Assembly: GCA_016870895.1 (NCBI GenBank)
Contig: VGAA01000007.1
Coordinates: forward strand, 1 to 34,835
Length of the DNA: 34,835 nucleotides
DNA from: Actinomycetota bacterium
GTDB taxonomy: Bacteria; Actinomycetota; Actinomycetes; Nanopelagicales; Nanopelagicaceae
Direction: 5' to 3'
Shown: positions 8,365 through 16,353 of the stretch, in pieces
Layout of the letters: the number at the start of each line of letters is the position of its first letter
Numbering within the stretch: position 1 is the stretch's first letter
Position numbers and translations under genes: made by a program
The notes under the pieces: model-generated
What the model was told of the DNA's origin: nothing
The model's database searches: none
Seen by the model: the letters and a program-made list of their open reading frames with translations, nothing else

Positions 8365-9815
8365 TTTTTAACCTTTGATTCGGAGGTCAAATACCCTGCT
8401 AGTCCATGGCGTCCACCTTCACGCCCCCAGCCAGATTCCTTATAACCACCAAATGGGCTAGCAGGATCAAATTTATTAAATGTATTACTCCAAATAACAC
8501 CAGCCTTTAATTTCTGGGCAGCCCAAAGAATCTTTGATCCTTTATCGCTCCAGATTCCAGCTGATAACCCATACATCGTGTTGTTTGCCTTTTCTATCGC
8601 CTCGGCCGGTGTTCTAAAAGTTAAAACTGACAAGACAGGACCAAAAATCTCTTCTCTTGCGATTCGATGAGCTTGTGAAACTCCAGTAAAAATCGTTGGG
8701 GCCATCCAAAAGCCTTTAGTAGGCAATTTGCATTCAGCAGACCACCGCTGAGCACCTTCTGCATCACCTGTATTACTTATTTCTTTTATTCGCTTTAATT
8801 GTTCAGCAGAGTTGATTGCTCCAAGGTCAGTATTTTTATCCATAGGGTCACCGACCCGAATCAAACTCATTCTTTTTTTCAATTTCTCTACTACTTCATC
8901 AGCAATATTCTCTTGTAGCAATAACCTAGAGCCAGCACAGCAGACATGACCTTGATTAAAGAAAATTCCATTTACTATTCCCTCAACAGCCTCATCAAAA
9001 GCAGCATCTTCAAAAACTATGTTTGCTGCTTTACCACCTAACTCAAGAGTGGCACTTTTATTGGTGGCTGCGATTGATCTTGCAATTGCTTTACCAACCT
9101 CTGTTGAACCAGTGAACGCAATTTTATTGATATCTGGATGATTTACTAGAGCTGCTCCCGTAATTCCATCTCCAGTAATAATATTTACTACACCATCTGG
9201 TAATCCTGCTTGTTGGCAAACTTCGGCAAATAAAAGCGCAGTTAACGGAGTGGTTTCGGCTGGTTTTAACACAACAGTATTTCCTGCAGCTAATGCTGGC
9301 GCAATTTTCCATGAGAGCATAAGTAATGGAAAATTCCAAGGAATTATCTGACCTACAACTCCAAGTGCCTTTGGTTTACTCCCGACTCCGGCATATTCCA
9401 ATTTGTCGGCCCAGCCTGCATGGTAGAAAAAGTGTGCAGCGGCTAGTGGAATATCAGTATCTCTTGATTCCCTAATAGGCTTGCCATTATCCAAGGTCTC
9501 CACAACAGCAAATTCACGGGCTCGTTCTTGTAAAATTCTTGCAATTCGGTATAAATATTTACCACGTTCTTTAGCCGGCATTTTTGACCAAATTTTTGTA
9601 TAGGCGGATCTAGCAGTTTTTACTGCTAAATCAATATCTAATTTATCGGCATAAGCAATCTTTGCCAGCACCTCTTCTGTAGCTGGATTTATCGTGTCGA
9701 AACTCTTTCCCTTTTTTGCTTTAACAAATTTACCGCCGATAAATAGATCATATGAGGCAGCAATTTTTGCAATTTCCTTGGATTCAGGAGCACTTGCATA
9801 TTCAAATTCGCTCAT
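8361..9815 (-). CDS. NAD(P)-dependent aldehyde dehydrogenase
   Basis: A complete 484-aa aldehyde dehydrogenase that oxidises an aldehyde to its acid. Motifs in order are IIPWNFPLLMLSWKIAPALAAGNTVVLKPAE, the Rossmann FTGSTEVGK, the catalytic Glu in LELGGKAANIVF and the catalytic Cys in NQGHVCCAGSR, with EEIFGPVLSV and PFGGYKESGWGREGG near the end. It starts 7 bases after deoC, so the natural substrate is probably acetaldehyde released from deoxyribose-5-phosphate. The stop overlaps the start of the half-length ALDH-like gene. Cofactor and exact substrate cannot be read from the sequence. Confidence 0.93.
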   Translation of the reverse strand: MSEFEYASAPESKEIAKIAASYDLFIGGKFVKAKKGKSFDTINPATEEVLAKIAYADKLDIDLAVKTARSAYTKIWSKMPAKERGKYLYRIARILQERAREFAVVETLDNGKPIRESRDTDIPLAAAHFFYHAGWADKLEYAGVGSKPKALGVVGQIIPWNFPLLMLSWKIAPALAAGNTVVLKPAETTPLTALLFAEVCQQAGLPDGVVNIITGDGITGAALVNHPDINKIAFTGSTEVGKAIARSIAATNKSATLELGGKAANIVFEDAAFDEAVEGIVNGIFFNQGHVCCAGSRLLLQENIADEVVEKLKKRMSLIRVGDPMDKNTDLGAINSAEQLKRIKEISNTGDAEGAQRWSAECKLPTKGFWMAPTIFTGVSQAHRIAREEIFGPVLSVLTFRTPAEAIEKANNTMYGLSAGIWSDKGSKILWAAQKLKAGVIWSNTFNKFDPASPFGGYKESGWGREGGRHGLAGYLTSESKVKK

Positions 9816-9822
9816 GACCCAC

Positions 9823-10758
9823 CTAATCCATAGTTACGTAATTAGCACTAGCGTAGTGCCCAGTACGCATTTTCATTCGCTGCATTAATAGGTCATTTAA
9901 TAACGCGCTAGCCCCAATTCTAAACAAGCTAGGGGTAAGCCAGTCTGGCCCAGCAGTTTCATTCACAAGTACTAGTTGCTTAATTGCATCCTTAGTTGTT
10001 CGAATTCCACCAGCAGGCTTTACGCCAATTTTTAATCCGGTAAGTGCGAAATAATCACGCACTGCCTCTAACATAACTAAAACTACGGGCGCTGTGGCTG
10101 CGGGTGCAACTTTTCCAGTACTAGTCTTAATAAAGTCAGCCCCAGCTAACATAGCAATAAATGATGCTTTTCTAACATTGTCGTACGTCACTAATTCACC
10201 GGTTTCAAATATTACTTTTAGGTGGGCCTTATTCCCACAAAGTTCTTTAATAATCTTTATTTCTTCAAAGACTTGGCTAATTTTTCCAGCAAGAAAAGCG
10301 CCACGGTCAATAACCATATCGATCTCAGTAGCACCAGCATTTAGAGCATCTAGGGTGTCCTGCTTTTTAACCTCCATAGAGGCTCGACCAGAAGGAAAGG
10401 CAGTGGAGACTGCAGCAACGGGAATATGTTTTCCGCCAATTAAATCCAACTCAGCTCTAGCAACCTTGACCATATCGTTGTAAACACAAATTGCTCCGAC
10501 AGATGGAACTGTTAAATCAGTTGGATCAGGCCTTACGGCCTTAGCGCATAGCGCTTTAACTTTTCCAGGCGTATCAGCACCTTCTAAAGTAGTTAGATCA
10601 ACCATACTAATAGCCATATCGATTGCCCAAGCTTTGCTCGTAGTTTTTATACTTCGAGTAGCCAACATTGTGGCTCGAGCTTCCACTCCCACTTGATCAA
10701 CTGGAGGTAAATCATCTAAAAAATCTTTTAGTGATTTCTCACTTCCATCTACAATCAT
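9823..10758 (-). CDS. deoC: Deoxyribose-phosphate aldolase
   Basis: A 311-aa class I aldolase that splits 2-deoxyribose-5-phosphate into glyceraldehyde-3-phosphate and acetaldehyde. The Schiff-base lysine is in FIKTSTGK (about residue 213) and the second active-site lysine in KPAGGIRT. The catalytic Asp region is EIDMVIDRG, with KVIFETGELV between. It is longer than the roughly 250-aa E. coli enzyme because of an N-terminal extension, as in many actinobacterial and eukaryotic forms. The start overlaps the mutase stop by four bases. It consumes the deoxy-sugar phosphate from the upstream phosphorylase and mutase. Confidence 0.96.
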   Translation of the reverse strand: MIVDGSEKSLKDFLDDLPPVDQVGVEARATMLATRSIKTTSKAWAIDMAISMVDLTTLEGADTPGKVKALCAKAVRPDPTDLTVPSVGAICVYNDMVKVARAELDLIGGKHIPVAAVSTAFPSGRASMEVKKQDTLDALNAGATEIDMVIDRGAFLAGKISQVFEEIKIIKELCGNKAHLKVIFETGELVTYDNVRKASFIAMLAGADFIKTSTGKVAPAATAPVVLVMLEAVRDYFALTGLKIGVKPAGGIRTTKDAIKQLVLVNETAGPDWLTPSLFRIGASALLNDLLMQRMKMRTGHYASANYVTMD

Positions 10759-12368
10759 GACAGTACTTTAGTCAAAACTTCTTTAATTTGCGATATCAAT
10801 TCCAAAGATTTACTTTTATTTGATTTAACTACCTCGATGTAACACTTCAATTTTGGTTCAGTACCACTTGGCCTAATTATTACTCTAATTTCACCTGAGT
10901 ATCTGAGTCTGATTCCAGTAGTTTTTAGATCTTTGGACTGATTTAAGTCTTCAACAGATTCGATTTTATAGCCAGCAAGATCAGAGGGTGGATCACTAAT
11001 AATTTTGCTTAGTAATTTATTTATCTGCGCCAGATCATCGACGCGCACAGATATCTGATCTGTAGCATGAAATCCAAATTCAACTCCAATATCATCTAAA
11101 TAATCATCAAAACTTTTACCTTTATTTTTTAATTCATCGATTAACTGCGCTATTAGTACCGCTGCACTTATGCCATCTTTATCATTTACGACCTCAGGGT
11201 CGACGCAATACCCAAGTGCCTCTTCGTAGCCAAACGCTAGATTTGGGATTTTTGAAATCCATTTAAAACCAGTAAGTGTTTCAAAAAAGTTGATTTGATT
11301 ATGCTTGGCTATTTTACTCAAAAGTGTAGATGATACTAAGGAATTTGCCATTGATTTATTTTTAAGGTTATGAGAATCAATCAAGTATTTACCAAGTGCG
11401 GTGCCTACTTCATCACCACGGACGGTGCGCCAGTTGCCATTTGAGCTTTTAACTGCGATTGCACATCTATCAGCATCAGGATCATTAGCAATTACTAAAT
11501 CAGCTTCGACATCTTTTGCATATTTAATTGCCAAATCCATAACTCCTGGCTCTTCTGGATTTGGAAACTTGGTAGTTGGAAAATTTGGGTCCGGATTTTT
11601 TTGTTCATTAACCATAATAGGGTTTGAAAATTTAGCAAGCTTTAATACTTTCATAAATATTTCAGCGCCTACACCATGAAGAGGGGTATAAACTATTTTT
11701 AAATTATTTGGCTTATGAACTAGAGATGCAACAGATTCAATATACTCATTAATTAGACCCTCTTCTACAATTTGAATATCTGTTGATCGACTTGGACTTA
11801 GGTCAGCATTAGATATTTCATCTGAAATTTCCTGATCTACTGGTGAAATTATTTGAGATCCAGAGTATGAAATTCCATTTACATCACCACCTAAATAAAC
11901 TTTATATCCATTATCCGTTGCGGGATTATGGCTGGCAGTAACCATAATTCCAACATCAACTTTTAGTCTTTTTACCGCAAAAGCAAGTACTGGCGTTGGT
12001 AATTCTCGGGGTAGTACATAAGTCCTCATTCCGGCGCCTGCAAGTATCTCAGCGCTATCTTGAGCAAATTCGATTGATCCAAATCTTGCATCTCTACCAA
12101 TTACGACTGATTTTAAATTATTTTTTTTCATAAACTTAGCAATTCCTGCAGCAGCTCTAGAAACAACTGCTCTGTTCATACAGGATGGACCAGGGCCTAG
12201 AGGCCCTCGCAATCCAGCAGTGCCAAATTGCAAAAAACCACTGAAGCAGCGATTTAATTCTTTTTCATTACCCTCTTTTAACCAAGTACTCAGTTGTTCA
12301 GCTGTTTTTTTGTCTGGATCGTGCTTTATCCAATTTTCTACTTCGAATTTTAATTGCTCTGAAATCAC
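10755..12368 (-). CDS. Phosphohexomutase-family enzyme, probably phosphopentomutase/phosphoglucomutase
   Basis: A 537-aa alpha-D-phosphohexomutase superfamily protein. The phosphoserine loop is TASHNPATDNGYKVY, the metal loop NDPDADRCAI, the sugar-binding loop GYEEALGY and the phosphate loop RPSGTEPKLKCYIE. This is the PGM2/PgcA-like group, annotated pmmB in mycobacteria, where it also neighbours deoD. Lying between a nucleoside phosphorylase and deoC, with four-base overlaps on both sides, it most likely moves phosphate from C1 to C5 of ribose and deoxyribose. Glucose-1-phosphate activity is possible too. Confidence 0.88.
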   Translation of the reverse strand: MISEQLKFEVENWIKHDPDKKTAEQLSTWLKEGNEKELNRCFSGFLQFGTAGLRGPLGPGPSCMNRAVVSRAAAGIAKFMKKNNLKSVVIGRDARFGSIEFAQDSAEILAGAGMRTYVLPRELPTPVLAFAVKRLKVDVGIMVTASHNPATDNGYKVYLGGDVNGISYSGSQIISPVDQEISDEISNADLSPSRSTDIQIVEEGLINEYIESVASLVHKPNNLKIVYTPLHGVGAEIFMKVLKLAKFSNPIMVNEQKNPDPNFPTTKFPNPEEPGVMDLAIKYAKDVEADLVIANDPDADRCAIAVKSSNGNWRTVRGDEVGTALGKYLIDSHNLKNKSMANSLVSSTLLSKIAKHNQINFFETLTGFKWISKIPNLAFGYEEALGYCVDPEVVNDKDGISAAVLIAQLIDELKNKGKSFDDYLDDIGVEFGFHATDQISVRVDDLAQINKLLSKIISDPPSDLAGYKIESVEDLNQSKDLKTTGIRLRYSGEIRVIIRPSGTEPKLKCYIEVVKSNKSKSLELISQIKEVLTKVLS

Positions 12369-13174
12369 AACTTAGGAAGCACCTTAGCTAAAAGTTTTCC
12401 CATTCGATCAGCTGCAGCTTTTCCAGCAGCAATTACCTCTGCATGATTTAGTTTTTCACCAGTCACTCCAGCAGCAGCATTAGTAACTAAGGAAATTGCG
12501 AGAATTTGCGCCCCTAATGCATGCGCTGCAATTGCCTCTGGAACAGTTGACATGCCTACAAGGTCTGCTCCCATTGTTCTCATCATTCGTATTTCCGCAG
12601 GTGTCTCGTAAGCAGGACCGCGCCAATGTACATACACACCCTCTTCAAGTGAAGGATCTTCAGCTTTTACAAGCTCTCTCAATTTTTTGCTATATAAGTC
12701 CATTAAATCTACAAAATCCGCGCCGATAAGTGGTGAAGCGGCGGTTAAAGAAATATGATCTTTAATAATTACTGGTTGCCCAACCTTGTAACCAGTATTG
12801 ATCCCACCACATGCATTAGTTAAAACAATAGTGCGGCACCCAGCTTTTACTGCTGTCCTAACCGCATGCGCAACTGGCTCCATACCTGAACCTTCATAAA
12901 GATGAGTTCTACCCAGAAATACTAAAGCTTTTACAGAGTTTTCTAAATCGTAAGAGCGTACTTTCCCACCATGACCGGTAACTGTAGGAGCAGGAAAACC
13001 CGGTAAATCTGTAACTGCGAATTCATGTGTAGGTGTACCTAAGGCCTCCGCAGCAGATACCCATCCAGAACCCATTATTAATGCAACATCATGTTTATTT
13101 TTTTTAGTTATCTTACTAATTCCTTTGGCGGCTTTTTCGGCGGTGCCAATTGGGTCTTTATGAAGTTTGCTCAT
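12365..13174 (-). CDS. Purine-nucleoside phosphorylase (trimeric type)
   Basis: A 269-aa PNP of the trimeric family, splitting inosine and guanosine and their deoxy forms with phosphate. Motifs are IMGSGW near residue 33, GRTHLYEG near 90, TNACGGIN near 120 and GPAYETPAEIRMMRTMGADLVGMSTVPE near 185-212. The conserved VTNAAAG has the Asn that in this family selects 6-oxopurines, which fits with adenosine being deaminated first by Add. It is first gene of a five-gene operon with four-base overlaps. A TAAGTT box lies exactly 6 bases before the ATG, so the mRNA is probably leaderless. Confidence 0.95.
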   Translation of the reverse strand: MSKLHKDPIGTAEKAAKGISKITKKNKHDVALIMGSGWVSAAEALGTPTHEFAVTDLPGFPAPTVTGHGGKVRSYDLENSVKALVFLGRTHLYEGSGMEPVAHAVRTAVKAGCRTIVLTNACGGINTGYKVGQPVIIKDHISLTAASPLIGADFVDLMDLYSKKLRELVKAEDPSLEEGVYVHWRGPAYETPAEIRMMRTMGADLVGMSTVPEAIAAHALGAQILAISLVTNAAAGVTGEKLNHAEVIAAGKAAADRMGKLLAKVLPKL

Positions 13175-13186
13175 TAGGTAAACTTA
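13175..13186 (-). promoter_or_regulatory. Leaderless-type -10 box of the purine phosphorylase operon
   Basis: On the minus strand, TAAGTT is followed by 6 bases (TACCTA) and then the ATG. This places the expected transcription start on the start codon. The box lies in the 21-base gap behind maf, so the operon has its own promoter and need not be read through from maf. Confidence 0.6.
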
Positions 13187-13195
13187 TCGTAAATA

Positions 13196-13795
13196 CTAAG
13201 TATTTTTAATATCAAGCCAGCTATAACCAAGTGATATAACCATTTCTCGAAGTAATGGAAGCGATAGACCAATTATTCCGCTTGGATCACCTTCTATCCG
13301 CTTAATAAATGGTGCACTCAACCCGTCAAGTGTGAATCCTCCAGCAACATTTAAAGGTTCACCAGAATCAACATAATCCAAAATTTCTTGCTCTGAAATT
13401 AAAGCAAATTCCACCTGGGCAGTTGAAACTCTGTGTTCCTCCTTGCCACTTTTAGTATCGATAAGGCAGTGCCCAGTATGTAGATAACCAATTTTTCCAC
13501 TAAGTTCTCTACTCCTTAAGATTGCAAATTCACGAGTAATTGGCTTACCTAAGGACTTTCCATTGAATTCAAATGTTGAGTCACAACCAATTATTAAAGA
13601 AGGCCCTGAGGCATCATTTTTAACTGCATGAGCTTTGAGAATAGCCAATCTACTTACTAATTCTTTAGGGGATAAGGATGCAAACTCCTCAGACTCTTCA
13701 TCAACTTCACTTACCTTAACTATTGGCCTAATCCCTGCGCTCTCTAAAAGCCTTAATCGGGAGGGAGATGATGATGCAAGGATAATCTGAGTCAT
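13196..13795 (-). CDS. maf: Maf-family nucleotide pyrophosphatase
   Basis: A Maf/YhdE-type protein that hydrolyses non-canonical nucleoside triphosphates. Family motifs are IILASSSPSRLRLLESAG at the N-terminus, VDEE, IIGCDST (the base for catalysis), GKPITR and EIDxYxxSGEP-like EILDYVDSGEPLNVAGGF. The ORF track begins at 13828, but the family N-terminus is the Met at 13795 (MTQIILAS), giving 199 aa; the longer form would overlap the divergent gene. Only 20 bases separate it from that gene, so both promoters overlap. Confidence 0.92.
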   Translation of the reverse strand: MTQIILASSSPSRLRLLESAGIRPIVKVSEVDEESEEFASLSPKELVSRLAILKAHAVKNDASGPSLIIGCDSTFEFNGKSLGKPITREFAILRSRELSGKIGYLHTGHCLIDTKSGKEEHRVSTAQVEFALISEQEILDYVDSGEPLNVAGGFTLDGLSAPFIKRIEGDPSGIIGLSLPLLREMVISLGYSWLDIKNT

Positions 13796-13799
13796 ATTA

Positions 13800-13809
13800 A
13801 AGGTAACCT
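13800..13809. promoter_or_regulatory. Overlapping divergent -10 boxes of maf and the PurK-like gene
   Basis: The 20-base gap between maf and the PurK-like gene contains the near-palindrome AAGGTAACCTT. On the plus strand TAACCT lies exactly 6 bases before the ATG at 13816. On the minus strand TACCTT lies 4 bases before the maf ATG. Both genes would be leaderless, and the two polymerases would compete for the same bases. The minus-strand assignment is the weaker of the two. Confidence 0.5.
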
Positions 13810-13815
13810 TATTAC

Positions 13816-14637
13816 ATGTCATTCCCAATTATTGGCTTAATTGCAGACGATTTAACCCTAACTAGCTTCACAGATGAGGCCAATAAGCTGGGTGTCACTA
13901 TTAATTTCTCTGCCAAAAAATTTGAAACCGATCAATTAGTAGAATTCAGCAAGCTATGTGATGTTTTGTGTATAGAGCCGAACCATATTTCTTTATCAGC
14001 ACTTAAAACTATTCAAAGGTCTGGAGTATTAACTTACCCTCCGATTCAGGCAATTGAACAATTAGCTACGATTCAAAAACATCAACCAGCGAATGAGATG
14101 TACTCCATTTTGGTCGCTCGTTCAGGCCATGCACAAGTTTCAACTTGGCCAATTTCATTAATTTCAGGAAATATTTCAATAACTCCAGTTCCGGGTATGA
14201 GTGAAGAGCTAGCGAGCAGAATTCAATTATCGGTAATTAAATTAGCTGGAGAAATTGGACTCGTAGGGGCAGTCGAACTTATTGTTGATGCAGATGACTT
14301 TACCAAACTAATATCTATAAATTGGCTAAATCCTGTTGTCCAAGATAATTTAAGTGTTGGCTCAATTACTAGCTATGCCGAACAATTTCTTAGAGCGGTA
14401 TTAGATTTACCCCTTGGAAGCACAGAAGTCTTAAGATCATATACAGTCTCTGGATCTTTAATAACGGATGCGAATAGTAATGATTACCGGCCTTATTTAC
14501 ACCTAATGGCAAGAAATCCGAATTTAAAGTTCAATCAAGCAACAAAGAGAGTGTCTGTAATTGGTGATAACGTAGAAAACTTATTGACAGAAATCATTCA
14601 TGCACAGCAGTACTTCAGTGGAGAAATTAAAGAATAA
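13816..14637 (+). CDS. Degenerate PurK-like protein lacking the ATP-grasp core
   Basis: This 273-aa protein follows the framework of N5-carboxyaminoimidazole ribonucleotide synthase (PurK, usually 350-390 aa) but is about 85-100 aa short. Residues 45-82 resemble the PurK pre-ATP-grasp domain (DVLCIEPNHISLSALKTI, then TYPPIQAIEQLA). The next PurK-like block begins at MYSILVARSG (95-104), so the ATP-binding half between them is gone. PGMSEEL, LAGEIGLVGAVELIV and QFLRAVLDLPLGS still match. The usual NELAPRPHNSGHW is replaced by NWLNPVVQDNLSV, and the N-terminal glycine loop is missing. It should not be able to bind ATP or carboxylate AIR. The frame is intact and has its own leaderless-type promoter. 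Confidence 0.7.
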   Translation: MSFPIIGLIADDLTLTSFTDEANKLGVTINFSAKKFETDQLVEFSKLCDVLCIEPNHISLSALKTIQRSGVLTYPPIQAIEQLATIQKHQPANEMYSILVARSGHAQVSTWPISLISGNISITPVPGMSEELASRIQLSVIKLAGEIGLVGAVELIVDADDFTKLISINWLNPVVQDNLSVGSITSYAEQFLRAVLDLPLGSTEVLRSYTVSGSLITDANSNDYRPYLHLMARNPNLKFNQATKRVSVIGDNVENLLTEIIHAQQYFSGEIKE

Positions 14638-15030
14638 TTATTTTTTACCATATTCAATCGCGGGGCAACGATTCATTACCGTGTATAAGCCAGCATTTTT
14701 AGCACGTAGTATCGCAGAATCATCAATAACATCGAGTTGCAACCAGACACCTTTAGCACCAATTAAAATAGCTTCATCAACAATAGGTCCAACATGACTT
14801 GAATTTACAAAGATATCAACTACATCTATTGAAGATTTCACTTCAGAAAGTGATGCGTAACCCTTTTGACCATGTACGGTCTCAGCTTTTGGATGTATAG
14901 GAATTACCGTATGTCCTTTTTCAATCAAAACTTTGGCCACTTTATATGCTGCTCGTTCAGAATTATTACTTAGGCCAACAACCGCCCATATTTTTAAATC
15001 TAATAACTCATTAACATCTTGGCTAGACAT
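14638..15030 (-). CDS. CoA-binding domain protein (YccU-like)
   Basis: A 130-aa single-domain Rossmann-type protein of the CoA_binding_2 family. Visible signatures are IWAVVGLSNNSERAAYKVAKVL, VIPIHPKAETVHGQKGYASL, DVVDIFVNSSHVGPIVDEAI, GAKGVWLQLDVID and the C-terminal VMNRCPAIEY, where the MxRCP motif is typical. The molecular role of the family is unknown beyond likely CoA or nucleotide binding. It overlaps the ugd stop by eight bases and is the last gene of that unit. Its stop abuts the stop of the convergent PurK-like gene without a spacer. Confidence 0.88.
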   Translation of the reverse strand: MSSQDVNELLDLKIWAVVGLSNNSERAAYKVAKVLIEKGHTVIPIHPKAETVHGQKGYASLSEVKSSIDVVDIFVNSSHVGPIVDEAILIGAKGVWLQLDVIDDSAILRAKNAGLYTVMNRCPAIEYGKK

Positions 15031-16336
15031 GAGTTCTACCCAAAGCTCTAAACTTCCACCCTGCTTTTAGCCATAATTCTCGATCTAAAGCATTTCTGCC
15101 ATCAATAATGATTGCATTTTGGACTAGAGCTTTAGCATTTACAGGATCTATCTCTCGATAAATTTTCCACTCAGTTAGGTGTAAAACAATATTTGAGCCT
15201 TGAAGAGTTTCATTGATGCCTTCAGAAAACTTTAGTGCAGGAAAACGTTTCTGAGCATTCTCAATTGCTTTGGGATCATGTACGGTGACAATTGCTCCAG
15301 CAGCTTGGATTTGAGCTGCAATATCAAGTGCTGGAGAATCCCTAACATCATCGCTGTCTGGCTTGAATGCTGCACCAAGAATTGAAACTTTCTTACCTTG
15401 TAAATTATTTGCCAAATCTTTTCTAACTAATTCAATAATTCTTTGCCGAGCACGAAGATTAATTTCATCAATTTCTTTCAAGAATTTAACTGCTTGTTGA
15501 GCCCCAAGCTCTTCTGCCCGTGCCATGAAGGCTCGAATATCTTTTGGAAGGCACCCACCACCAAAGCCAATGCCTGCCTGTAAAAATCTATTTCCGATTC
15601 TTGGGTCATATCCAATGGCTTTTGCTAGTACGGTTACATCACCACCTGCTGCTTCACAGACTTCAGCCATAGCATTTATTAATGAAATTTTTGTTGCAAG
15701 AAAAGAGTTAGCCGCAACTTTAACAAGTTCAGAAGTTGGTAAATCCGCTCTAACCCAAGGAGTACCTTCTTTTAGATTTATTGCATAGACTTTTTTAAGT
15801 ATTTCTTCGGCATTATCATTAGTAACTCCAACTACTAAGCGATTAGGTTTTAATGTATCTTCGACCGCAAAGCCCTCGCGTAGAAATTCTGGATTCCACG
15901 CTAAATCAGATTTAGGATTTATTTCGATTAATCTATTTCTTAATTTTTCGGCAGTTCCTACTGGAACAGTAGATTTGCCAACAACTAACGCTCCAATCTT
16001 TACAATTTTAGCTACAGATTCTAATGCTGCATTTACATAAGTTAAATCAGCTGCAATACCACCTTTAACTTGGGGAGTGCCTACGCAAATAAAATGAACA
16101 TCACAATCAGTCAAGTCATTAATATCTTTTGTGAAAGTTAATCTTCTAGACTTAATTTGCTTATCTAGTAATTCCTCAAGATCAGGCTCATAGAACGGAA
16201 CTTTTCCTTTGCTTAGTAAATCTATTTTGCTTTGTTCGGTATCAAAGCCAATTACCTGAAAACCCATACTTGCCATGCAGGCTGCATGAGTAGCACCAAG
16301 GTATCCAGTCCCGATTACGGAAAGCTTTAAAGTCAT
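15023..16336 (-). CDS. UDP-glucose 6-dehydrogenase
   Basis: A 437-aa UDP-glucose/GDP-mannose dehydrogenase family enzyme, making UDP-glucuronate for cell-surface glycans with two NAD+. The N-terminal Rossmann motif is VIGTGYLGATHA (residues 7-18). FLREGFAVED (151-160) and the catalytic Cys262 in GFGGGCLPKDIRAF identify the UDP-glucose type. The C-terminal domain has LGAAFKPDSDDVRDSPA. The neighbours are an LCP ligase and a GT2, consistent with wall or capsule polymer synthesis. TAGGCT lies exactly 6 bases before the ATG, giving it its own leaderless-type promoter behind the LCP gene. Confidence 0.94.
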   Translation of the reverse strand: MTLKLSVIGTGYLGATHAACMASMGFQVIGFDTEQSKIDLLSKGKVPFYEPDLEELLDKQIKSRRLTFTKDINDLTDCDVHFICVGTPQVKGGIAADLTYVNAALESVAKIVKIGALVVGKSTVPVGTAEKLRNRLIEINPKSDLAWNPEFLREGFAVEDTLKPNRLVVGVTNDNAEEILKKVYAINLKEGTPWVRADLPTSELVKVAANSFLATKISLINAMAEVCEAAGGDVTVLAKAIGYDPRIGNRFLQAGIGFGGGCLPKDIRAFMARAEELGAQQAVKFLKEIDEINLRARQRIIELVRKDLANNLQGKKVSILGAAFKPDSDDVRDSPALDIAAQIQAAGAIVTVHDPKAIENAQKRFPALKFSEGINETLQGSNIVLHLTEWKIYREIDPVNAKALVQNAIIIDGRNALDRELWLKAGWKFRALGRTHV

Positions 16337-16348
16337 ATAGAAAGCCTA
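16337..16348 (-). promoter_or_regulatory. Leaderless-type -10 box of the UDP-glucose dehydrogenase gene
   Basis: On the minus strand TAGGCT is followed by TTCTAT (6 bases) and then the ATG. The box fills most of the 17-base gap after the LCP gene stop. Confidence 0.55.
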
Positions 16349-16353
16349 TCTAA

